6,834 nt of DNA from an uncultured Dorea sp. (GCA_948468495.1 CAOKJI010000092.1:1-6834), one strand, 5' to 3'. Numbered from the stretch's first letter, positions 1-5,907 are shown. The notes: generated from the letters alone by a model not told the origin. A program made the numbers and translations.

Positions 1-287
1 GAATACCTATCATCATTTATAGACGCATATCGAATAAAATTTTCACATTCTACCGTTAACTTTTCACATCCATATTGTTGTTCTATTTGTTGAACCTTGT
101 CCGGAAATAATTCCACAGCTTCCACATGATTAGAACATGGTAATAGTAACGGAAGAAACCTTCCGTCCCCCGCGGAAGGTTCCAAAACATTGTCAAAATC
201 TTGTTGCTCTTTTTTAAGATACACAACCATGAATTCTACTAATTCTGGAGGTGTATAATATGAACCGCTTTCCTTTCGATTTCCCAT
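1..287 (-). CDS. N6-adenine DNA methyltransferase, N-terminal part (runs off the left edge)
   Basis: This is the first 95 codons of a gene continuing beyond base 1. The start is ATG at 287-285, with an AGGAGAG ribosome binding site at 291-297. The visible part carries the entry signature of SAM-dependent N6-adenine DNA methyltransferases: a GSYYTPPELVEFM segment (residues 8-20), then motif I VLEPSAGDGRFL (residues 34-45, with E36, G40, D41 and G42 lining the SAM pocket) and the acidic residue after the next strand in AVELFPD (E59). The catalytic (N/D)PPY/F motif would lie outside the window. The family methylates adenine N6 in DNA and usually protects host DNA in restriction-modification or related defence systems. 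It is the fourth gene of the minus-strand operon, 21 nt after the HNH gene. Whether it is a stand-alone enzyme, an Eco57I-like fusion or a type I-like HsdM cannot be decided from this fragment. Confidence 0.88.
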   Translation of the reverse strand, partial: MGNRKESGSYYTPPELVEFMVVYLKKEQQDFDNVLEPSAGDGRFLPLLLPCSNHVEAVELFPDKVQQIEQQYGCEKLTVECENFIRYASINDDRY

Positions 288-308
288 CTACTCTCCTACC
301 TCAAATGC

Positions 309-893
309 TTATTCACCTTTTATAAATGCCTGATCTATGTATTCATTAAAAATCATATTAGTTTCGATGTAAATATTTTTTTGCTGCTCTGTTAATCTGC
401 CTTCTTGATACAGTTCTTCCAGCTTTTTTAGTTGCATCTTCAACTGCATCGCATTCCAATAAAGATCTGTTCTTCTGATATCTAAATGCAACATGTTACA
501 CATACTTTTTCCAACAGATGTTTTCCCAACCACATATCCCTTTTCATTCCGTTCCAAATGTTCATCAAATTCTGGATCCGCTGGATCCACGAACCCGCTC
601 TTTCCATTATGTGGCCGCGCAATATCTTCTGTCGGCCATTTATCCGACTTGGACAAATTACATCTAGAGCAGGCTAAAACCAGATTATAATAATCCTTTT
701 CCCGGCTTTTATCCAGACTCTTCGGAACGAAATGATCTATATGAAACTTCTGATGCAGTACATTTCCATTTTTCCCACAATAACCACACAGATAGTGAAA
801 ATCTTGTTCCAACTGTTCTCTGCCATCCTGATAACGCTTTAACTCTGATACATCATTCCGCCGCCGAATTACTTTATCACCATGTACTCTCAA
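309..893 (-). CDS. HNH endonuclease
   Basis: A 194-aa protein with a clear HNH nuclease domain over about residues 33-87. The zinc-binding cysteine pairs are C36/C39 (CGYC) and C75/C78 (CSRC). The core HIDHFVPKS contains D53-H54, and N70 (YYNLVLAC) and N79 follow, so this is the H-N-N form in which Asn replaces the last His. The family makes metal-dependent nicks or breaks in DNA. The tail (about residues 130-190) is predicted helical and polar, with no recognised domain. The start is TTG at 893-891, chosen because GAGGAG at 900-905 lies 6 nt upstream and no suitable ATG precedes the HNH core. The gene begins 26 nt after the response regulator stop and ends 21 nt before the methyltransferase. 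This placement makes it the likely nuclease effector or restriction subunit of the operon. That role is inferred from position; the HNH call is from sequence. Confidence 0.88.
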   Translation of the reverse strand: MRVHGDKVIRRRNDVSELKRYQDGREQLEQDFHYLCGYCGKNGNVLHQKFHIDHFVPKSLDKSREKDYYNLVLACSRCNLSKSDKWPTEDIARPHNGKSGFVDPADPEFDEHLERNEKGYVVGKTSVGKSMCNMLHLDIRRTDLYWNAMQLKMQLKKLEELYQEGRLTEQQKNIYIETNMIFNEYIDQAFIKGE

Positions 894-919
894 TATTCTC
901 TCCTCTATTTTAACGCCTG

Positions 920-1564
920 TTATTCCATTTTATGTTCTGCAATAATCGCATTTCCCAGTTCCAATATACGCTGTAACCGCTCCTCAAATTTTGAATCTAA
1001 GATATTTTTTGGTAATTTTTCTACCATCCCATAGGATGACAGAACCTTATACAACTCCAGAAATTCTTCCTCATCCGCTCCTAACTCTCCTTGATGTTTC
1101 TTCTCTAAAAGCTCCCGATACCGCTCCAATTTCTGCTGCCGGCGAGTCTTAAATACTTTCGCGCTTTCCAACAAAACCTGAATAAAGTCTCTCAGCTCCG
1201 CCTCTTTTTTCTGGTCTGCTGCCTCAGTATCAAAAATATTTTTTGAGTATTTATCTCGCTTTGCCACAAGTCCGTCTGTAATCTGCTCCGTATCTACAGC
1301 AGTCATAATAAAACATTGAATATCACGCATAGAATCGTTGATATAATTAATCAATGTAGTTCCGTTAAATCCATAATTCTTTACCATTTTATAATCAATT
1401 AACAACACATCAATCTGTTTCTCATAAATTTTATCGAGAATATCCTGTTTGCTCTCACAATCATCTATCAGCACCAGTTCAAGTTTTTTACACCGCCGCT
1501 GTAGTGATCTCCTATAAATTTCAAATTCTGTTGGTTCATCATCAATATATCCAACTCTATACAT
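920..1564 (-). CDS. response regulator, receiver domain with helical C-terminal tail
   Basis: A 214-aa protein whose first ~115 residues form a CheY-like receiver. The acidic Mg-binding pocket is D8-D9-E10, the phospho-acceptor is D57 at the end of strand 3 (DVLLIDYKM), the switch Thr is T88 (FIMTA) and the conserved Lys is in the DKYSKNIF stretch (K108 or K105). All catalytic residues are therefore present. Residues ~115-214 are charged, helical and probably coiled-coil (KTRRQQKLERYRELLEKK). No winged-helix, LytTR or other DNA-binding output is visible, so transcriptional output is not expected. The tail more likely contacts a partner protein. The ATG (1564-1562) lies inside the kinase-gene 3' end, giving an 8-nt overlap, with AGGAGG at 1570-1575 as ribosome binding site. 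This implies translational coupling and a cognate pair with the upstream kinase. Signalling to the HNH nuclease or methyltransferase is inference. Confidence 0.87.
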   Translation of the reverse strand: MYRVGYIDDEPTEFEIYRRSLQRRCKKLELVLIDDCESKQDILDKIYEKQIDVLLIDYKMVKNYGFNGTTLINYINDSMRDIQCFIMTAVDTEQITDGLVAKRDKYSKNIFDTEAADQKKEAELRDFIQVLLESAKVFKTRRQQKLERYRELLEKKHQGELGADEEEFLELYKVLSSYGMVEKLPKNILDSKFEERLQRILELGNAIIAEHKME

Positions 1565-3890
1565 TCCGGCCTCCTAATATAATTTTTACATAAAATCCCG
1601 TCTCTGTTCTCTGGTTCTCACTCAAATCAATGGCTCCATTATACTCGGAAATGGTGCGATTTACAATCCACATTCCCATCCCAGTTCCATCGTCTTCATC
1701 CTCACCGTCAAAATGATGCCCGCTTTCAAACGGTTCTAAGATCAACTCCGGGCGTTTTTTATATTTGGGAATCAGCCCCCATCCACTATCCCTATAGTCC
1801 ATGGACAATCCACTTTCAAATCTGAATATATTCAGATTAATCTCTCGTTTCTCCAATCTTCTATCCATTTCCTTATCAAAAGATGCCAGACTGTTAGCAA
1901 TCAAATTACTAATAATATTCTCAATATCAAACTCAAAACACCAAAGTTCAATATCCGAATCGCATTCATAGATTAAATCAGTTCCACTTTTATTCAAAAT
2001 ATCATTCCACGTATTCATATATTGTTCCAGCATAGTTCGAATATTATGTTTTCTTCTCTTCCGTTTGTCTTTTTTAATGGATTCAATAGTAATGCCAAAC
2101 CATGATGCAAAATTTTTCTTCACTCTGATTGCACGCAGGATATTTTGCAGGGCATATGCCACATCATTATCATATTCTATAGCTTCATAAGCTGCATTTA
2201 ACTCAAGGCCAATGTTATTGGTAGATGTTCGAATCTCATGCATAAACATATTGGTAATAATCCCTGTCGTAGCTAACGTCTGAAGCATTTTATTCTCATT
2301 CCGCAGTTCTTCCAGTTCTTCCTCCTGCTTCTGCTCCATGTTCGTCACCAGTTTCACAACATCTTCTGGATTTGCAGAGGGAGGCAAATTCGGTTTTAAA
2401 GTCTGCTTTTTCGCCTCCTCTGGCTTCTCCTGCCGCCTCTTGACAGATTCCTCCTCTTCCCATCTTTTCCTTTCTTCTGCAAGTTGACGCATTCTTTCCA
2501 AGTCAGCCGCCAACTGATTCTTTTTATCCGCATACCTTGCCAGTTTACGCCCCACAGACTGCCGATCCCGTTCAAACTCCGAAATCACAAATAACAAAAT
2601 TCGCTTAAGCTGCGAGAATCCCTTCCCCTCCTGAATGCCGTTCCGGTTAGCTGCATCCTCCAGGTTTGTATTCTCTCTGGATATTGACACTGTCCCTAAC
2701 ATCTGTTCAGAACCAACACGCCAATTCCCATGCTCCTTTCCAAGACCTGCCGGAGAACGGTTCCGCCTTGCCGAAAGTTCTAACCAATCAAAATCATTAT
2801 CCCCATACTCGCCGTATGGGCGCACACGGAATTGATCACGATATAGCTTAATTCCGCCAAACTTTTTGGCTAGATTTGCCCTGCCCGTGATATCCTTAGA
2901 ATAAAATCGCTCCCGTTCCTTTTTGTTTGCGATTATTTTATAGAAATACAGTACGCCTTCAAAATCCCCGATATAATTCTCTTTCTCCCCTATTTCTTCC
3001 ATGTTAAAAGACTCTTTTTTCTTTTCCCCTTGCAGATACGCCTGCTCCTGTTTATCAAATCCTGCCTCTGCATATACCTTCTGCTCTTCCCCGCGAAAAT
3101 CAAATTCATTCCTTATAATCTGAATATCCACCAGATTATCGGTAACCTGAAAATCAATTCGATAATCATAGGATTCCACATTTGCACTGGTTATCAATGC
3201 CTCTTCCATACTGGTCACATCATCAAAAAACCAAATACAAAAATTCTGTATCACATCTGGAGGCAACAGATTCTCCAAATGATTTCTAAGACGTTTCATT
3301 GTCCTTTCATCCCAGACATCGTGAAGATGATCCAACCGAAATGCCGTTCCGGTTTCCGAAAAATTATATTTCTCTATCTCTGACACCACCGCCCGGTTTC
3401 TCCAGCTTCTAATTCCAACATGCTCTAGCAGAGACACATCCGTATCATAAACTTTAGCTTTTACTTCTGATATCCTTTTACTTCCATCAAAGTCCCGCCA
3501 ATCTACAATCCACTCCAGACCTCCTTCTTCTGAAATCGTAAGCATATCACATTCATCAGACATACGATCCAAGGCAAACCGACCGATTCCTTTTGCTCCT
3601 GTTTGTATCCTTCCATTTTTTGTAACATAAGAACATTTTTTTGAAGAGTTGCCAATTGTCATCCAATGAGTACGCAGTACTTCCTCCTTCATTCCGCAAC
3701 CATTGTCCATAATATAGACACATTCTTCTGTATTAGAATAATATAGACAACATACGTTTGCATCAGCATCATAAGCATTTTTTACGATTTCAAGCACTGC
3801 TCCCTCTAATTTTGACACATTTTCCCGCCCTATTAATCTCGCGGTATACGCATCTACATCAAACTCTATTTCTCTGACCCGTTTTCTCAT
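1557..3890 (-). CDS. dual-GHKL ATPase: Hsp90/MORC-like N-terminus fused to a histidine kinase core
   Basis: A 777-aa soluble protein with no visible membrane segment. The N-terminal GHKL ATPase has an N-box EIVKNAYDADA (34-44; E34, N38), a G1 box MDNGCGM (61-67; D62) and a glycine-rich lid GAKGIGRFAL (98-107), in the style of Hsp90, MutL and MORC. Residues ~345-380 (LYRDQFRVRPYG, then DWLELSARRNRSP) resemble the conserved end of the S5-like domain of such ATPases. A charged coiled coil spans ~436-540, broken by a proline-rich stretch at 490-507. A complete second module follows: H-box FMHEIRTS with phospho-acceptor H551, basic patch KKDKRKRRKH (606-615), N-box with N662 and N666, G1 DSGWG (701-705), F-box EPFESGH and G2 GTGMGM (735-740). 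It probably autophosphorylates H551 and donates to the overlapping response regulator. The ATG at 3890 is chosen over an in-frame start at 3941 because AAAGGAG lies 5 nt upstream and the promoter -10 falls between the two. Confidence 0.85.
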   Translation of the reverse strand: MRKRVREIEFDVDAYTARLIGRENVSKLEGAVLEIVKNAYDADANVCCLYYSNTEECVYIMDNGCGMKEEVLRTHWMTIGNSSKKCSYVTKNGRIQTGAKGIGRFALDRMSDECDMLTISEEGGLEWIVDWRDFDGSKRISEVKAKVYDTDVSLLEHVGIRSWRNRAVVSEIEKYNFSETGTAFRLDHLHDVWDERTMKRLRNHLENLLPPDVIQNFCIWFFDDVTSMEEALITSANVESYDYRIDFQVTDNLVDIQIIRNEFDFRGEEQKVYAEAGFDKQEQAYLQGEKKKESFNMEEIGEKENYIGDFEGVLYFYKIIANKKERERFYSKDITGRANLAKKFGGIKLYRDQFRVRPYGEYGDNDFDWLELSARRNRSPAGLGKEHGNWRVGSEQMLGTVSISRENTNLEDAANRNGIQEGKGFSQLKRILLFVISEFERDRQSVGRKLARYADKKNQLAADLERMRQLAEERKRWEEEESVKRRQEKPEEAKKQTLKPNLPPSANPEDVVKLVTNMEQKQEEELEELRNENKMLQTLATTGIITNMFMHEIRTSTNNIGLELNAAYEAIEYDNDVAYALQNILRAIRVKKNFASWFGITIESIKKDKRKRRKHNIRTMLEQYMNTWNDILNKSGTDLIYECDSDIELWCFEFDIENIISNLIANSLASFDKEMDRRLEKREINLNIFRFESGLSMDYRDSGWGLIPKYKKRPELILEPFESGHHFDGEDEDDGTGMGMWIVNRTISEYNGAIDLSENQRTETGFYVKIILGGRNV

Positions 3891-3895
3891 AGGAA

Positions 3896-3902
3896 CTCCT
3901 TT
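3896..3902 (-). promoter_or_regulatory. ribosome binding site deciding the GHKL gene start
   Basis: AAAGGAG read on the minus strand, 5 nt before the ATG at 3890-3888. It favours this start over the longer in-frame reading beginning at 3941, whose extra 17 codons (rich in Asn encoded by AAT repeats) look like translated leader and promoter DNA. Confidence 0.85.
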
Positions 3903-3920
3903 GGCACAAATATTATTATT

Positions 3921-3949
3921 ATTGTACCAAACTACAAGCATTTCTACAA
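3921..3949 (-). promoter_or_regulatory. sigma-A-type promoter of the GHKL/RR/HNH/MTase operon
   Basis: On the minus strand the -10 is TACAAT (3926-3921), preceded by TGG to make an extended -10 (TGnTACAAT). A weak -35 TTGTAG (3949-3944) stands 17 nt upstream. Transcription would start near 3914, leaving a leader of roughly 24 nt with the ribosome binding site. The extended -10 can compensate for the poor -35. No other promoter-like sequence is seen ahead of the operon, and the downstream gaps are short (overlap, 26 nt, 21 nt), so this site probably drives all four genes. Confidence 0.65.
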
Positions 3950-3957
3950 CTTTTGTA
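3922..3957. repeat. cluster of four TTGTA/TACAA boxes over the operon promoter, possible operator
   Basis: On the plus strand the 36-bp segment reads TTGTA (3922-3926), 6 nt, TACAA (3933-3937), 7 nt, TACAA (3945-3949), 3 nt, TTGTA (3953-3957). It gives two perfect inverted repeats, TTGTA-N6-TACAA over the -10 and TACAA-N3-TTGTA over the -35. Such paired half-sites are what a dimeric HTH repressor would bind. No repressor gene is visible in the window, so the operator role is inference. Confidence 0.5.
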
Positions 3958-4487
3958 TCTTAAAAAAATAGTATCTCTATTCTTTCATATATGATAAATC
4001 AACTATTTATACAGGCAGACTATCCCTCACACAAAGTGCTCCATCCCCTACCTGCGGATTCGGATACACATCACCCCCCGGAAGCTCCCTCGCCCCGCGC
4101 CTAAGATAAGCCTTCACCTTCTCCCCATACTACTAAACGTCTTCTATCTTCATCCAATTCGTTAAAATGATCTGCCACTTCCTGACGATATGTTTAAATG
4201 GCAAAATATGTCTGTCCCAAAGCACTCACTTCTTTGTGGAGATCGCCATTTTGTACTATCCAATAGCACGCATATCGAGTGAGTTCTTAATCCTTAACTG
4301 GTTTACTCGTTGCACCGGCTTTTGAAACCACTAAAAATCTGCCGCACAACTTAATTGACATATTCTTCATACTCATTTATATTATATGTAATCCATCCCG
4401 TTATTCTGCTCAAGCGGATTTTTTTCATATATCCTGTAGTTCTGTAGCCTCTGCAACGAATCCAGAATCAAACTATCACTATATTTC
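3958..4487. other. decayed intergenic region
   Basis: About 530 nt lie between the divergent operon promoter and the promoter of the Rpn-like gene. The only recognisable content is a minus-strand dinD-like remnant (4125-4337). A GC-rich open stretch of about 40 codons on the minus strand (4129-4007) follows the remnant in another frame; its first residues (GEKVKAY) could be the frameshifted continuation, but the rest matches nothing I recognise. A short perfect palindrome TCATATATGA sits at 3985-3994. The stretch 4338-4487 is AT-rich and has no convincing gene, RNA or terminator. Confidence 0.6.
4125..4337 (-). pseudogene. dinD-like (DNA-damage-inducible protein D family) gene remnant
   Basis: In a single minus-strand frame these 71 codons read as the middle of a DinD/BRO-like protein. 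The string [24 protein letters not shown] is followed by [28 protein letters not shown] and ends in ELDEDRRRLVVW. The family hallmarks are the RYACYLIVQNGD and GQTYFAIQTYRQE segments. Two nonsense codons interrupt it: TAA at 4289-4287, where the family has Tyr ([11 protein letters not shown]), and TAA at 4196-4194, where it has Gln (CAA to TAA). Past 4125 the frame is lost; a neighbouring frame continues GEKVKAY, similar to the family's next residues, which suggests an added frameshift. No good start and no C-terminal half are present. DinD-type proteins are associated with the SOS response and mobile elements; this copy cannot be functional. The family call is from remembered conserved segments, not from a search. 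Confidence 0.72.
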
Positions 4488-4516
4488 TTGAAACTTTTGT
4501 GAAACTATACTATAAT
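4488..4516 (+). promoter_or_regulatory. near-consensus sigma-A promoter of the Rpn-like gene
   Basis: TTGAAA (4488-4493), a 17-nt spacer and a perfect TATAAT (4511-4516). This is the best promoter match in the window. Transcription should begin near 4523, within or just past the AAGGAGG at 4519-4525, so the leader would be only about 10 nt and the ribosome binding site may be partly absent from the transcript. An upstream start site is also possible. Confidence 0.68.
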
Positions 4517-4532
4517 TTAAGGAGGAAACTTA

Positions 4533-5057
4533 TTGAACAACAAAACGCAAAAAACTATTATTTCACAGACAGAATCTATAAACGGCATCAAGCTGCTCCG
4601 GGAGCTGAATCTTACGGATGATTTTATGTTTGACGTAACAACTAATAATCTGGAATGCTGTCAGATTATCTTGGAACTGGCTTTGGGCATCCGCATCAAA
4701 ACCATCCGTTGGCATGAAAATCAGAAAGTAATACATAACCTGCCTGGCAAACAGCTCACAGTCCGCTACGATAAACGGCTTCGCCGTTTGCACGAAATAA
4801 TAGAATCCATACGTTCTAATTCAGAAGTGGAGGCTTATTATATGAAAAGCATAACCAGAGAACAGGAAATTATTGCAGATGCAAAAGCAGAGGAACGCGC
4901 CTGCTCTGTTCTCGTCCTGTTAGATGAACTGGGCGAGATTCCAGATAATCTTCGCACACAAATTCTTAACGAACAAGATCTCAACGTATTAAGAACCTGG
5001 CTTATAACTGCTTCTAAAGCCAGAACCATTCAGGAATTTACAAATAAGATTTTCTGA
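4533..5057 (+). CDS. internally deleted Rpn-family (PD-(D/E)XK nuclease/putative transposase) protein
   Basis: This 174-aa frame joins the two ends of an Rpn/PD-(D/E)XK transposase-like protein. Residues ~19-77 match the family entry: LRELNLTDDFMFDV, a helical segment ILELALGIRIKTI, and a turn before the first core strand. From ~79 it passes straight into the family's C-terminal helical part, YDKRLRRLHEIIESIRSN, then EVEAYYM, and ends LDELGEIPDNLRTQIL with DLNVLRTWLITASKARTIQEF. The stretch that should carry the Asp...Glu-x-Gln/Lys nuclease residues, usually some 150-200 aa, is missing, so the protein should be catalytically dead. The reading frame is kept across the junction. The start is TTG at 4533 with GGAGG (4521-4525) 7 nt upstream. 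It is convergent with the lyxose isomerase gene. It may be a decaying gene or a retained C-terminal regulator; I cannot separate these. Confidence 0.72.
   Translation: MNNKTQKTIISQTESINGIKLLRELNLTDDFMFDVTTNNLECCQIILELALGIRIKTIRWHENQKVIHNLPGKQLTVRYDKRLRRLHEIIESIRSNSEVEAYYMKSITREQEIIADAKAEERACSVLVLLDELGEIPDNLRTQILNEQDLNVLRTWLITASKARTIQEFTNKIF
4829..4844 (+). promoter_or_regulatory. internal ribosome binding site and ATG inside the Rpn-like gene
   Basis: GGAGG (4829-4833) stands 8 nt ahead of an in-frame ATG at 4842-4844 (codon 104). Use of it would yield a 71-aa C-terminal product (4842-5057). Some Rpn genes are known to make a short C-terminal form from an internal start. Here the purine run also encodes conserved-looking EVEA residues, so chance is a real alternative. 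Confidence 0.4.
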
Positions 5058-5125
5058 CAGTACGCCTTCCCCGGCAGCATCGTTTCTACACCTGCATTTG
5101 TGAAGCAGTACTCTCAGAAAATCTT
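5046..5125. repeat. 18-bp imperfect inverted repeat between convergent genes
   Basis: The arms are 5046-5063 (AAGATTTTCTGACAGTAC) and 5108-5125 (GTACTCTCAGAAAATCTT). They pair at 17 of 18 positions and flank a 44-nt spacer. The left arm overlaps the last codons and stop of the Rpn-like gene; the whole lies before the stop of the convergent lyxose isomerase gene. It could serve as a bidirectional transcript end or be the footprint of a small mobile element. Neither side shows the T-run expected of a classic intrinsic terminator. Confidence 0.6.
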
Positions 5126-5142
5126 CTGCATGGAACATAAGC

Positions 5143-5823
5143 TTACCACTCCGGATACTCATTGCACAGCAGCCGGTACGGCGCTTCGTCCTCTTCGATT
5201 TCGGCAAACCTGCCGCGCGCTTCCAGAAAACGGTTATCATTTTCATCATCATTACACATGGACACTTCGCCCAGCAATACGTCTCCCGTATCTTTCTCAA
5301 CCATAAAGTCATGATACGTATACGGATACAGCGAAATACTTTCTCCCGGCGTCAGCTTTATCTGAGTCCCTGCCGGAACCATATAATTTCTCCCGTCGCT
5401 GCTTACCTGTACGTCCTCTCCTGACAGACTCTCATCCTCCGCCGCCTTATAGACCCGGATGAGTACATTCCCGCCTCCCCGGTTGATAATGTCTTCCATC
5501 TTCTTCCAGTGAAAATGCATCGGCAATTTCTGGCCCGGCTGCATATACAGAAGTTTCTCCGCATAGGTCTTACTGTACTTTTCTGCCATCCTCACATTTC
5601 CATTTCTTATTGTTAACGCCGAGAATCCGATTTTCTTAAAATCTCCGCTGCCAAAATCAGTAATATCCCATCCGAGCATATTATCTTTTACCTCTTCATA
5701 CTCACACCCTGCACTCTCCCACTGTGCCGGAGTAAATCTGCAAAAAGGCGGCAATTTAAAACAGCACTCATCTATCTTTCTTTCCATAGCCTTTAAAGCT
5801 TCATTTATCTCTGAACGTTTCAT
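5143..5823 (-). CDS. D-lyxose isomerase (D-lyxose ketol-isomerase)
   Basis: A 226-aa cytoplasmic cupin enzyme that interconverts D-lyxose and D-xylulose, and often D-mannose and D-fructose, using a divalent metal, usually Mn2+. The family signature is clear: MKRSEIN start, the cupin strand MHFHWKKMEDIINRGGG (102-118) and YPYTYHDF (166-173). The candidate metal ligands are H103, H105, E110 and H171. Length matches the ~227-aa E. coli-type enzymes. The ATG at 5823 gives the family's usual MKRS start and has AAGGTG 6 nt upstream; an in-frame GTG at 5832 would lie inside that ribosome binding site and add only three residues. It is last in a minus-strand run after a QueG-like gene and an FGGY kinase. 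The kinase could phosphorylate the D-xylulose it makes. Sugar specificity cannot be settled from sequence. Confidence 0.92.
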   Translation of the reverse strand: MKRSEINEALKAMERKIDECCFKLPPFCRFTPAQWESAGCEYEEVKDNMLGWDITDFGSGDFKKIGFSALTIRNGNVRMAEKYSKTYAEKLLYMQPGQKLPMHFHWKKMEDIINRGGGNVLIRVYKAAEDESLSGEDVQVSSDGRNYMVPAGTQIKLTPGESISLYPYTYHDFMVEKDTGDVLLGEVSMCNDDENDNRFLEARGRFAEIEEDEAPYRLLCNEYPEW

Positions 5824-5828
5824 ACCAT

Positions 5829-5878
5829 ACACCTTACCGGGCGGTGTCCGCCCGCCCAGAGGACCTGCATTAAGGTGT
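5829..5878 (-). promoter_or_regulatory. structured leader of the lyxose isomerase gene with ribosome binding site in a stem
   Basis: In the minus-strand transcript ACACCTTA (5878-5871) is perfectly complementary to TAAGGTGT (5836-5829), which contains the AAGGTG ribosome binding site. The 34-nt interval holds a further perfect hairpin, CGGGCGG-ACA-CCGCCCG (5854-5838). The nested fold would mask the start region. No U-run follows the GC hairpin, so it is not an evident intrinsic terminator. Control of translation is inference. Confidence 0.5.
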
Positions 5879-5907
5879 GCCCCCGGGTATATCCTTTCTA
5901 TTTAAAT

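Noticed and set aside
3030..3383. Plus-strand open frame of 117 codons
   Set aside because: Antisense shadow of the GHKL gene; hydrophobic residues arise from reading acidic and charged codons backwards. No start signal was found.
3891..3941. 17-codon N-terminal extension of the GHKL protein
   Set aside because: It would begin upstream of the -10 element at 3921-3926, so it would not be on the transcript, and the start at 3890 has a perfect ribosome binding site.
4382..4504. Minus-strand open stretch of 40 codons (reads SLILDSLQRLQNYRIYEKNP), continuing in another frame to a stop near 4350
   Set aside because: It looks protein-like and could be another decayed gene, but it has no start or ribosome binding site, overlaps the plus-strand promoter and matches no family I recognise.
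4989..5312. Minus-strand open frame of 107 codons
   Set aside because: It overlaps both the lyxose isomerase gene in another frame and the Rpn-like gene antisense, with no family match.
5838..5854. GC-rich hairpin as an intrinsic terminator after the QueG-like gene
   Set aside because: No U-run follows, and the lyxose isomerase ribosome binding site comes right after it; a leader structure is the better reading.
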